DNA of 5,698 nucleotides, from contig JAOZPL010000147.1 of NCBI GenBank assembly GCA_029932795.1, forward strand, positions 1-5,698, in the 5' to 3' direction. A program made the position numbers and the translations under genes. A model generated the notes under the pieces. That model was not told the origin of the DNA. It did not search any database and saw only the letters and a program-made list of their open reading frames with translations. Shown one piece after another: positions 1-5,216 of this stretch; position 1 is the first letter of the stretch; every line of letters begins with the position of its first letter. Origin of the DNA: Candidatus Zixiibacteriota bacterium (GTDB lineage Bacteria; Zixibacteria; MSB-5A5; GN15; FEB-12).

Positions 1-50
1 AACGGCTGGTCATCGCCCGCGATCTGGTGAAATCAGTAGAGAAGGTTTAA
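1..50 (+). CDS. C-terminal tail of an unidentified protein (5' truncated by window edge)
   Basis: Reading from base 3 gives RLVIARDLVKSVEKV followed by TAA at 48-50. The other two + frames do not look like a protein end: one stops at 28-30 and the other runs on through the hairpin below. The tail is amphipathic and charged, as expected of a C-terminal helix. The hairpin 26 bp after the stop fits the end of a transcript. Fifteen residues are too few to name a family. A weak resemblance to the end of BON-type domains was noted but is not a call. Confidence 0.5.
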   Translation, partial: RLVIARDLVKSVEKV

Positions 51-75
51 GGCGTATCTCAATTAGAAAGAACAG

Positions 76-102
76 GCCCGCCGGTCGTTCTGGCCGGCGG
101 GC
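76..102. terminator. GC-rich hairpin, probable shared terminator of two convergent genes
   Basis: The arms 76-86 and 92-102 form an 11-bp stem with one G-U pair around the 5-nt loop GTTCT; nine of the pairs are consecutive and GC-rich. It lies between the + strand gene ending at 50 and the - strand gene ending at 140. On the - strand the stem is followed by the pyrimidine-rich CTGTTCTTTCT, a reasonable U-rich tail. On the + strand the tail (ATATCTATC) is weaker. Termination in both directions is inference from this geometry. Confidence 0.75.
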
Positions 103-139
103 ATATCTATCAGGGGCACTGTTTCATACATCAAGTCGG

Positions 140-1300
140 CTAGTCACATGGTGTCGGCGGGTCACCATCGAGGAACAGGTAGAAGATCAAAATTGTCAGA
201 TCGCTGATGTCCACGATGCCGTCGCAGTCAAAGTCTCCTGAAGGATACAGACCCGGTTCGTTGACGGTGAAGTAGATGTCGATGGCATCGGTCGTTGTGG
301 GGGCTGGTGGATCAAGGTCAACTATGGATATCTCTCCGGTGTAGTTTCCGATGCCTACTTGTGTGGCGTCCGCTGTCACCGTCACCGTCGCCGGCGTAAC
401 CAGGCCTTCCGGCGGAAGAGGCTCAACAATAATCCAGGGGTCGGTAAGGGTCAGATTGAAGGAGATAGGGATGCTGCTGGATGTAAACTCAACCGTGAAG
501 GTGTCGCGTGAGGGCTTCCCCGCAGTGGCTGTAAAGGACAACTCAGTCAGCGATACGAGCAGCGTCTCGGGCGCCAGGATGATATCCTCATAAACAACTA
601 CCGGCCGAAACAGATCACCGTTTTTCTCGATCGCATACCGCCACAGCGCGTTCCTGTCAGTCAGTTCTGTGACAATATCACCCGTGCCGGGATTGACTCG
701 ATTATAAGTGAGTGTATAGAGATTATGTTTCCCCGCGAACTCTCCGCGGTTGAAGTCAACACCGAACAAGACTAAGGTATCAGCTATCCATGAACCTATG
801 GATGAATACGCCACCTCGTTAGTGTTGGCGATGCCGGTGATGCTAAAGGCGTCATTTGAACCACTCCCGGTTCTGAGAAGGGGGAGATAATATCCCCGTA
901 GATCGGTTTCGAAGGATGTAGTTACCGGTAGTTGAACACTGTCAATACCGTCAGGAATGCCCAGCATGCGCGGCAGGAAAACAGTATCACTTGATGCCGG
1001 GGCGAAGCTGTAGGTGCCGGTAACACCACAGGTGTATGGAAAGGGGGCTAGAGACCAGAACATGTAGTCTGCCAGCGTTGCGGCGTCAGAAAACGTGATG
1101 CCGTCTCTATGATCAAGTTCGGCATCCTCAGGAACAACAGGGGGCGCACCGTTTAGAGCTGTGTAGTTCAGGATGTAGGCAATATCACCAATGTTAGCGT
1201 TTCCATCTCCGTTGGCGTCACCACAGACCTGACAGAACGTCGGCTGGGCGAGCAGCATGGTGGCCAAAACCGCTGTGAGGAATAAAGGTTTCTTGCGCAT
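140..1300 (-). CDS. Secreted protein with dockerin-like calcium loops at both ends and a BACON/Ig-like domain
   Basis: This 386-residue protein is probably exported. Residues 1-24 form a Sec signal peptide (MRKK, then a hydrophobic core to about A18), with cleavage near C23/Q24; no lipobox is seen. Residues 27-82 resemble a type I dockerin: a clear 12-residue calcium loop with D28, N30, D32, G33 and D39, then a degenerate second half around D63-D72. Residues 97-240 are beta-rich and might be cohesin-like, which is weak. Residues 246-347 look like a BACON or related Ig-like sandwich, including W289. Residues 355-376 form another Asp loop (D356, D358, D360, G361, D367) followed by a hydrophobic helix, and the protein ends PTPCD. 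The start at 1300 is chosen over the in-frame ATG at 1417 because it has a good Shine-Dalgarno and begins the signal peptide, whereas 1417 would sit almost on the predicted transcript start. It is monocistronic as far as seen. Role unknown; surface binding or scaffolding is inference. Confidence 0.85.
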   Translation of the reverse strand: MRKKPLFLTAVLATMLLAQPTFCQVCGDANGDGNANIGDIAYILNYTALNGAPPVVPEDAELDHRDGITFSDAATLADYMFWSLAPFPYTCGVTGTYSFAPASSDTVFLPRMLGIPDGIDSVQLPVTTSFETDLRGYYLPLLRTGSGSNDAFSITGIANTNEVAYSSIGSWIADTLVLFGVDFNRGEFAGKHNLYTLTYNRVNPGTGDIVTELTDRNALWRYAIEKNGDLFRPVVVYEDIILAPETLLVSLTELSFTATAGKPSRDTFTVEFTSSSIPISFNLTLTDPWIIVEPLPPEGLVTPATVTVTADATQVGIGNYTGEISIVDLDPPAPTTTDAIDIYFTVNEPGLYPSGDFDCDGIVDISDLTILIFYLFLDGDPPTPCD

Positions 1301-1307
1301 GGCGGTG

Positions 1308-1315
1308 TTCTCCTT
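1308..1315 (-). promoter_or_regulatory. Shine-Dalgarno that sets the start of the secreted protein
   Basis: On the - strand AAGGAGAA lies 7 nt before the ATG at 1300. It decides between this start and the longer in-frame options at 1417 and 1360, which lack a properly spaced site. The 10-mer TGAAGGAGAA occurs again 39 nt upstream (1347-1356) but has no start codon at a usable distance. Confidence 0.8.
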
Positions 1316-1357
1316 CAAGTGATTAGTAAGGGCCTGGCTCTTCTTTTTCTCCTTCAC

Positions 1358-1385
1358 CATTCCTTTTAGATAGAGAAAAGGAATG
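1358..1385 (-). repeat. Perfect 10-bp inverted repeat in the leader of the secreted-protein gene
   Basis: The arms 1358-1367 (CATTCCTTTT) and 1376-1385 (AAAAGGAATG) are exact reverse complements separated by 8 nt. In the - strand transcript this forms a stem-loop about 35 nt after the predicted transcription start and 58 nt before the start codon. No U-tract follows: the next bases are purine-rich (GTGAAGGAGAAAAAG). It is therefore more likely an mRNA stabiliser, protein site or regulatory structure than a terminator. A weaker 5-bp stem (1397-1401 with 1413-1417) lies just 5' of it. Confidence 0.7.
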
Positions 1386-1425
1386 TCGCGCCAGATGTGA
1401 GGAACGGTTATTCTCACTCATTATA

Positions 1426-1454
1426 ATTCTATCCCAAATGCTAATGGGAGTCAA
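1426..1454 (-). promoter_or_regulatory. Sigma70-like promoter for the secreted-protein gene
   Basis: On the - strand TTGACT (1454-1449) and TAGAAT (1431-1426) are separated by exactly 17 bp, a near-consensus pair. Transcription should start near 1419, giving a leader of about 119 nt before the start codon at 1300. This also makes the ATG at 1417 an unlikely start. Confidence 0.75.
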
Positions 1455-1466
1455 GCATTATCTTGA
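1451..1466. repeat. Palindrome TCAAG-N6-CTTGA between divergent -35 elements (candidate operator)
   Basis: The arms 1451-1455 and 1462-1466 are perfect inverted repeats with the spacer CATTAT. The left arm overlaps the -35 of the - strand promoter (1449-1454) and the right arm overlaps a TTGAGT on the + strand (1463-1468). A second, nested repeat, CATTAT (1456-1461) with ATAATG (1473-1478), is also present. The size and position suit a dimeric repressor or activator, but the regulator is unknown. Confidence 0.4.
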
Positions 1467-1489
1467 GTGCGAATAATGGAAATTATAGT
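1463..1489 (+). promoter_or_regulatory. Weak candidate upstream promoter for ilvE
   Basis: TTGAGT (1463-1468) is followed after 15 bp by TATAGT (1484-1489), or after 17 bp by the poorer TAGTCT (1486-1491). Either the spacing or the -10 is suboptimal. It would give an ilvE leader of about 140 nt. The downstream candidate at 1565-1592 is about as good. Confidence 0.3.
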
Positions 1490-1564
1490 CTATCTATTGT
1501 CCTATATTAACTCGGTGGGTTAAACAGAGCTGATTTGCTGATGTTTGAGTTTTGAATTATTTGT

Positions 1565-1592
1565 TTGCCGGCTGACGGTTTCTTCGTATTAT
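1565..1592 (+). promoter_or_regulatory. Candidate promoter for the ilvE-rpiB operon
   Basis: TTGCCG (1565-1570) and TATTAT (1587-1592) are separated by 16 bp. The -10 matches five of six consensus bases and the -35 four of six. Transcription would begin near 1599, leaving a leader of about 38 nt before the ilvE start at 1638. Confidence 0.45.
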
Positions 1593-1637
1593 TGATCGGA
1601 GTTATGTGAACCAACATTTTTGATGCTGAGGAGTATC

Positions 1638-2582
1638 ATGGCGTTCAATAAGACGGAATTTATCTGGATGAACGGCGAGTTTGTCAAATGGGACGACGCC
1701 AGAATCCACGTGCTGTCGCATGTAGTTCACTACGGGTCCTCAGTCTTTGAGGGCATGCGCACCTATAAGACATCCAAAGGTCCGGCCTGTTTTCGTTTGA
1801 GGGATCATTCTGTCCGGCTTTTCGATTCCGCCAAGATCTACCGCATGGAGATCCCATATACAATTGACCAGATAGACCAGGCCATTCTCGATCTGATTGG
1901 TGTCAATCATCTGGAGGAGTGCTATGTCCGCCCGGTCGCATACCGTGGTTACAATAGTCTTGGTGTTGACCCCTCCAGTTGTCCGGTGGATGTCACGATT
2001 GCCGCCTGGCCGTGGGGGAAATACCTGGGTCCGGAGGCGCTGGAAAACGGCGTATCGGTTTGTTTTTCGTCGTGGAACCGGATGGCACCCAACACCTTTC
2101 CGGCGATGGCCAAATGCGGGGCGAACTATATGAACAGCCAGCTTATCAAGATGGAGGCGCTCAGTCACGGATATACGGAGGGCATTGCCCTTGATGTCTA
2201 CGGCCATGTCTCCGAGGGATCGGGTGAGAATGTTTTCCTGGTGAGGAATGAAGTGCTGATTACGCCAACCTTTGCAGCCTCGATCCTCCCGGGCATTATC
2301 CGACGGTCGGTAATAAAGATGGCCGAGGATATGGGAATTAAGGTGATTGAGCAGAATGTCCCGCGTGAGGCGCTCTATCTGGCTGACGAGGTCTTCTTTA
2401 CCGGTTCTGCGGCCGAGATAACGCCCATCTCCTCAATTGATCACATAAAGGTCGGTACCGGTAAACGAGGCCCGATTACCAGGAAGTTGCAGGAAGCATT
2501 TTTCAACATTTGTTCCGGTAAGGCTGAGGACAAATACGGCTGGCTGACATTTGTACCTGAATACAAAGGAGTACCGGCCTAG
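1638..2582 (+). CDS. ilvE: Branched-chain amino acid aminotransferase (class IV PLP enzyme)
   Basis: The enzyme transfers the amino group between glutamate and the keto acids of leucine, isoleucine and valine in the cytoplasm. The 314 residues match the usual IlvE length and align closely with the E. coli-type enzyme throughout. Visible hallmarks are the N-terminal IWMNGEFVKWDDARIHVLSH block, HYGSSVFEGMR (31-41), YVRPVAYRGY (96-105), AAWPWGKYLG (122-131), SSWNRMAPNT (144-153), the PLP lysine K159 in AKCGANY, E193 in SEGSGEN, the phosphate-binding ILPGIIRRS (216-224) and TGSAAEITP (255-263). ATG 1638 is preferred: GAGGAG (1628-1633) lies 4 nt before it and the family N-terminus starts there, while the upstream ATG at 1623 and TTG at 1620 lack a site. 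The stop TAG is directly followed by the ATG of rpiB, so the two are probably translationally coupled. D-amino-acid aminotransferase and aminodeoxychorismate lyase share this fold, but these motifs favour IlvE. Confidence 0.95.
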   Translation: MAFNKTEFIWMNGEFVKWDDARIHVLSHVVHYGSSVFEGMRTYKTSKGPACFRLRDHSVRLFDSAKIYRMEIPYTIDQIDQAILDLIGVNHLEECYVRPVAYRGYNSLGVDPSSCPVDVTIAAWPWGKYLGPEALENGVSVCFSSWNRMAPNTFPAMAKCGANYMNSQLIKMEALSHGYTEGIALDVYGHVSEGSGENVFLVRNEVLITPTFAASILPGIIRRSVIKMAEDMGIKVIEQNVPREALYLADEVFFTGSAAEITPISSIDHIKVGTGKRGPITRKLQEAFFNICSGKAEDKYGWLTFVPEYKGVPA

Positions 2583-3026
2583 ATGCGGATTGCGATTGGT
2601 GCCGACCACAAGGGATTGGCATTCAAAAACCGGGTTAAGGAAATCCTGGTTGGGCTCAATCACGAGATTACTGATTTTGGTACCAACTCGGAGGACTCGG
2701 TTGACTATCCCGATTTCGGTCTCAAAGTAGCCCACGCGGTTGCCGACGGTCAGGTGGACTACGGTATCACCATCTGCTGGACCGGCAACGGGATGAACAT
2801 CACCGCCAACAAAGTCAGGGGTATTCGTGCCGGTATGGCGGTCAATACAGAAATGGCCTACCTCACTCGTTTGCACAACAACGCCAACGTGCTGACGCTC
2901 GCAGCTAAATACACTCCGGAAGCGGAGCTTGAAGATATCATCAAGGTTTTTCTCGAGACGAAGTTCGAGGGCGGTCGGCATATCCCGCGTCTTGAAAAGA
3001 TTATGAAGGAGGAACAGCGAGCCTGA
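2583..3026 (+). CDS. rpiB: Ribose-5-phosphate isomerase B (RpiB/LacAB family)
   Basis: It interconverts ribulose 5-phosphate and ribose 5-phosphate in the non-oxidative pentose phosphate pathway. The 147 residues are the normal family length. The family frame is intact: IAIGADHKG (3-11, with D8 and H9), DFGT (31-34), SVDYPDF (39-45), the catalytic cysteine C65, TANKVRGIRAG (74-84), H98 in LHNNANV (ring opening in the E. coli enzyme), and FEGGRHIPRLEKI (128-140) with R132 and R136 for phosphate. The active-site loop is unusual: it reads CWTGNGM (65-71) where E. coli-type enzymes have CGTGIGM. The start directly abuts the ilvE stop. Its Shine-Dalgarno AAAGGAG (2565-2571) lies inside the ilvE end, 11 nt upstream. 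A terminator follows 33 bp after the stop. Allose- or galactose-6-phosphate isomerase activity of the same family is a less likely alternative. Confidence 0.92.
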   Translation: MRIAIGADHKGLAFKNRVKEILVGLNHEITDFGTNSEDSVDYPDFGLKVAHAVADGQVDYGITICWTGNGMNITANKVRGIRAGMAVNTEMAYLTRLHNNANVLTLAAKYTPEAELEDIIKVFLETKFEGGRHIPRLEKIMKEEQRA

Positions 3027-3032
3027 GCAACC

Positions 3033-3143
3033 GACCTGACACCAACTGCTGCCAAATACAGGGCCACTCTGGTCAAACCGGGGTGGCCCTTCTCCTGTTT
3101 CGTCAGGTCCTGGCATCGACGTTGTCGGTGGTGTGACCTGATG
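3033..3143. repeat. Three complementary arms around the rpiB terminator
   Basis: GACCTGAC (3033-3040) is an exact reverse complement of GTCAGGTC (3102-3109). The latter arm, extended to 3101-3109, can instead pair with GACCTGATG (3135-3143) over 9 bp with one G-U. The middle arm can thus choose between enclosing the terminator hairpin and forming a downstream stem, which contains a small inner CGAC-GTT-GTCG stem. Whether this is used is unknown. Confidence 0.4.
3060..3100 (+). terminator. Rho-independent terminator of the ilvE-rpiB operon
   Basis: Bases 3060-3073 pair with 3077-3090 to form a 14-bp stem (two G-U pairs, outer arms AGGGCCAC/GTGGCCCT) around the loop CAA. The stem is followed by TCTCCTGTTT. 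The T-tract is interrupted by C, so the stem is strong and the tail moderate. It lies 33 bp after the rpiB stop and separates this operon from glyA. Confidence 0.8.
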
Positions 3144-3165
3144 ACTCGATTGCCGGGAGGGCTCA

Positions 3166-3192
3166 ATTCTGATGCCTCCAGCATCACGGAAT
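3166..3192. repeat. Inverted repeat just upstream of the glyA promoter
   Basis: TGATGC (3170-3175) and GCATCA (3181-3186) form a 6-bp dyad around CTCCA. It extends by ATTC (3166-3169) with GAAT (3189-3192) across a 2-nt bulge. It ends 3 bp before the predicted -35 of glyA, a position suited to an activator or repressor site. It could also be a chance hairpin. Confidence 0.35.
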
Positions 3193-3195
3193 CAA

Positions 3196-3224
3196 TTGAC
3201 CCCTTTTAATGTTTTGCATACCTT
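3196..3224 (+). promoter_or_regulatory. Candidate promoter for the glyA cluster
   Basis: TTGACC (3196-3201) lies 17 bp before TACCTT (3219-3224). The -35 is good and the -10 poor; a TG at 3215-3216 might help as an extended -10 with ATACCT (3218-3223). Transcription would start near 3231, about 22 nt before the glyA start. The preceding terminator supports the need for a separate promoter here. Confidence 0.5.
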
Positions 3225-3252
3225 TCCGCAAGGCAATAGAACGGAGAGCGAT

Positions 3253-4509
3253 ATGTCATACTTGAAACAAGCCGATCCTGAGATTTACGACGCCATTTTC
3301 AAAGAGACCGAGCGGGAAGCGAACAAACTGGAGCTGATCGCCTCGGAGAACTTTGTCTCGGAGGCCGTGCTCGAAGCTGCTGGTGGCGTCATGACCAACA
3401 AGTATGCCGAGGGATACCCGGCCAAGCGATACTATGGCGGCTGTGAGTTTGTGGACATCGCCGAAGACCTCGCACGGGATCGCGCTAAACAGCTTTTTGG
3501 CTGTGAGCATGTCAATGTCCAGCCGCATGCCGGATCACAGGCGAATATGGCGGTCTACATGACGGTGCTCAAACCGGGGGATAAGGTGATGGGGCTGGAC
3601 CTGTCGCACGGCGGTCACCTGACCCACGGCCACCCGATCAATTTCTCCGGCATACTGTACGATTTCATCGGCTACCAGGTGGACAAAGTAACCGAGGTGA
3701 TCGACTACGACAAGCTGATCGAGACGGCGAAGGAGATTAAACCGAAAATGATCGTCGCCGGGGCGTCGGCTTATCCCCGCTTTCTGGATTTCGAGAAGAT
3801 TCGCGAAGCCTGTGATGTCTCCGGAGCCTGCATGATGGTTGACATTGCTCACATTGCCGGCCTGGTGGCCGCGGGACTGCACCCCTCGCCGATCCCGTAC
3901 GCCGACTTTGTCACCACCACCACGCACAAGACATTACGCGGCCCGCGCGGCGGGATGATTATGTGCAAAGAGCAATACGCCGCTGATCTGGACCGCATGG
4001 TCATGCCCGGCATCCAGGGTGGCCCGCTCATGCACATTATCGCAGCCAAGGCGGTAGCGCTCAAAGAAGCTCTGACCGATGAGTTCAAAGCCTACCAGAA
4101 GCGAATTGTCGATAACGCCCGGACGCTGGCCGAGGAACTGGCCGCCAGAGGTTATAAGCTCGTGGCCGGTGGTACCGACACGCATTTAATGCTTGTTTCG
4201 TTCATGGATATTCCCAAACTGACCGGCAAGAAGGTGGAAAAGGCTCTCGACAAGGCGGGCATCACGGTCAATAAGAACACGGTGCCTTTTGACCCGGAGA
4301 AGCCGTTTGTCACTTCCGGTATCCGTATCGGCACGCCGGCGATTACCACGCGTGGAATGACAGTCAAAGAAATGCCGATTATCGCCGACTTCATCGACCG
4401 GGCGATCAAGAATCGTCGTGATGATGAAGTCCTGGCCGGTATCGCCGGAGAGGTTGCCGATCTCTGCGCAAAGTTCCCGCTCTACCAGGAACGGCTCCAG
4501 GAGGTGTGA
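3253..4509 (+). CDS. glyA: Serine hydroxymethyltransferase
   Basis: It converts serine and tetrahydrofolate to glycine and 5,10-methylene-tetrahydrofolate, the main source of one-carbon units. It is a cytoplasmic PLP enzyme. The 418 residues match the bacterial GlyA length (about 417). Visible motifs are LELIASENFVS (26-36), NKYAEGYPAKRYYGG (49-63), QPHAGSQANMAVY (90-102), LSHGGHLTHG (117-126), SAYPR (172-176), MVDIAHIAGL (195-204, with D197 and H200) and the PLP lysine K226 in TTTTHKTLRGPRGG. No key residue is missing. The start at 3253 is chosen because GGAGAG (3243-3248) precedes it and SYLKQADPEI is the family N-terminus; an in-frame ATG at 3172 would add 27 unlike residues across the promoter. 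It is the first gene of a tight cluster, and its last codons contain the Shine-Dalgarno of the next gene. Confidence 0.97.
   Translation: MSYLKQADPEIYDAIFKETEREANKLELIASENFVSEAVLEAAGGVMTNKYAEGYPAKRYYGGCEFVDIAEDLARDRAKQLFGCEHVNVQPHAGSQANMAVYMTVLKPGDKVMGLDLSHGGHLTHGHPINFSGILYDFIGYQVDKVTEVIDYDKLIETAKEIKPKMIVAGASAYPRFLDFEKIREACDVSGACMMVDIAHIAGLVAAGLHPSPIPYADFVTTTTHKTLRGPRGGMIMCKEQYAADLDRMVMPGIQGGPLMHIIAAKAVALKEALTDEFKAYQKRIVDNARTLAEELAARGYKLVAGGTDTHLMLVSFMDIPKLTGKKVEKALDKAGITVNKNTVPFDPEKPFVTSGIRIGTPAITTRGMTVKEMPIIADFIDRAIKNRRDDEVLAGIAGEVADLCAKFPLYQERLQEV
4499..4506 (+). promoter_or_regulatory. Near-perfect Shine-Dalgarno inside the end of glyA
   Basis: AGGAGGTG, fully complementary to the usual 16S 3' end, lies within the last codons of glyA and 5 nt before ATG 4512. 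It decides the start of the thiamine-binding gene: an in-frame GTG at 4506 would overlap the site itself and is rejected. A strong site here may let this small protein be made in more copies than GlyA. Confidence 0.75.
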
Positions 4510-4511
4510 CG

Positions 4512-4820
4512 ATGTTGTTTCAGTTGGCGATGTTCCCGACTTCCAAAGGCACCGCCTCCGTATCGGCGGACGTGGCGAAAGTCATCGATATTATTGACAA
4601 ATCCGGCCTGCCGTACAGGCTAACGGCCATGTCCACCATCATTGAGGGTGACTGGGAGCCGGTGATGAAAGTGATCAACAGGGCGCGGCTGATGCTGCGT
4701 CGGCGGCACAGCCGGGTCTATATCGTTCTGACCATAGATGACCGCAAGGGGGCGCGTAATCGCCTGACAGGGAAAATCAAATCGGTTGAGAAAAAACTTC
4801 GACGGGAGGTAAACAAGTAA
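4512..4820 (+). CDS. MTH1187/YkoF-type thiamine-binding protein (DUF77)
   Basis: The 102-residue protein matches the small thiamine-binding family (PF01910) over its full length. Visible marks are the N-terminal strand with FPTSKGTASVSADVAKVI, the GLPYRLTAMSTIIEGDW block (T41/M43/T45, then E48, G49) and a C-terminal strand with RVYIVLTIDDR. Family members are ferredoxin-like oligomers. Some bind thiamine, and a role in thiamine salvage or sensing has been suggested, but the cellular function is poorly defined. No signal peptide or membrane segment is present, so it should be cytoplasmic. The C-terminus is unusually basic (RNRLTGKIKSVEKKLRREVNK). The gene starts 2 nt after the glyA stop, and its TAA overlaps the ATG of cutA by one base, so it is clearly part of the glyA transcript. 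No thiamine synthesis or transport gene is in view. Confidence 0.85.
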   Translation: MLFQLAMFPTSKGTASVSADVAKVIDIIDKSGLPYRLTAMSTIIEGDWEPVMKVINRARLMLRRRHSRVYIVLTIDDRKGARNRLTGKIKSVEKKLRREVNK

Positions 4821-5140
4821 TGGAAAACATCCGGGTTGTGTTCATTTCGATGCCGCGCGACGAGGCCAAAAAGCTCGCCCGCGCAATGGTGGAGCAGCGG
4901 CTGGCCGCCTGTGTCAATATCATTCCGAAGATCGACTCGTTCTACTGGTGGGATGACGCCGTGCAGAGTGACGAGGAAACACTGCTGATTTTCAAAACCA
5001 CCCAGGCCAGGATTGACAAGCTGATCGCCTATGTGAAGGAAGAACATCCCTACGATGTCCCCGAGGTCATAACTGTCCCGGTCGCCGAAGGCCTCCCCGA
5101 CTACATCAACTGGGTCATCGACGAAACGGGCAAGGGGTAG
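4820..5140 (+). CDS. cutA: CutA-type divalent cation tolerance protein
   Basis: The 106-residue protein is a full-length CutA1, a very stable cytoplasmic trimer with a ferredoxin-like fold. In E. coli it was linked to copper and divalent metal tolerance; its exact role is unsettled. Hallmarks are RLAACVNIIPKIDSFYWW (27-44) with the conserved C31 and tryptophans, DEETLLIFKT (51-60), HPYDVPEVI (76-84) and YINWV (95-99). The first strand is preceded by only a few residues and no signal sequence. The ATG shares one base with the stop of the thiamine-binding gene, and GGGAGGT (4804-4810) lies 9 nt upstream, so translation is coupled. No metal transporter or metal-responsive regulator is nearby, so a metal-tolerance role gains no support from context. 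Confidence 0.93.
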   Translation: MENIRVVFISMPRDEAKKLARAMVEQRLAACVNIIPKIDSFYWWDDAVQSDEETLLIFKTTQARIDKLIAYVKEEHPYDVPEVITVPVAEGLPDYINWVIDETGKG

Positions 5141-5158
5141 GCAACGCTGCACCAGCAG

Positions 5159-5173
5159 TCACACAGTCTGTGA
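5159..5173. repeat. 15-bp imperfect palindrome upstream of nrdR
   Basis: TCACACAGTCTGTGA is symmetric about 5166 with a single mismatched pair (C5164/C5168). It lies 43 bp before the nrdR start in the only gap of this cluster. It could be an operator. It shares ACAC/GTG ends with NrdR boxes but is shorter and lacks their AT-rich core, so autoregulation is not claimed. Confidence 0.35.
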
Positions 5174-5216
5174 ATCGGAAGAACAATCCAAGTTTGATAC
5201 GTAGGTACTTGCGCCT

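Larger units (their letters stand above)
1301..1637. other. AT-rich divergent intergenic region (337 bp)
   Basis: No gene is supported here. The part nearest the secreted-protein gene is its transcribed leader with the stem-loop. The stretch 1420-1620 is much richer in A and T than the flanking genes and carries the opposed promoter candidates and the palindrome listed separately. Bases 1515-1560 contain short direct repeats (GCTGAT twice, TTTGA-like words twice) without a clear role. Confidence 0.7.

Noticed and set aside
1..50. Assigning the left-edge tail to a BON-domain protein
   Set aside because: Only 15 residues are visible, which is too little to support any family name.
351..593. 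Open frame on the + strand opposite the secreted-protein gene
   Set aside because: It has low-complexity Val/Ser/Arg composition, no ribosome site, and is a shadow of the real gene on the other strand.
1301..1417. In-frame N-terminal extension of the secreted protein from the ATG at 1417 (39 extra residues)
   Set aside because: The predicted transcript starts at about 1419, leaving no leader. No Shine-Dalgarno precedes 1417, and the signal peptide plus a proper site begin at 1300.
3243..3248. GGAGAG before glyA as part of a glycine or folate riboswitch
   Set aside because: It is simply the glyA Shine-Dalgarno. No second conserved aptamer segment was found in 3027-3252.
3172..3252. Extended glyA start at 3172
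   Set aside because: The added residues do not resemble GlyA and span the predicted promoter. The Shine-Dalgarno at 3243-3248 and the family N-terminus both point to 3253.
4718..5152. Long open frame on the - strand opposite cutA and the thiamine-binding gene
   Set aside because: It lies wholly opposite two well-recognised genes, resembles no family, and is explained by their codon composition. The same applies to the other antisense frames opposite ilvE, rpiB, glyA and nrdR.
5159..5173. Palindrome before nrdR as an NrdR box or CRP site
   Set aside because: It lacks the AT-rich core and length of NrdR boxes. The half-site order (TCACA then TGTGA) is the reverse of a CRP site.
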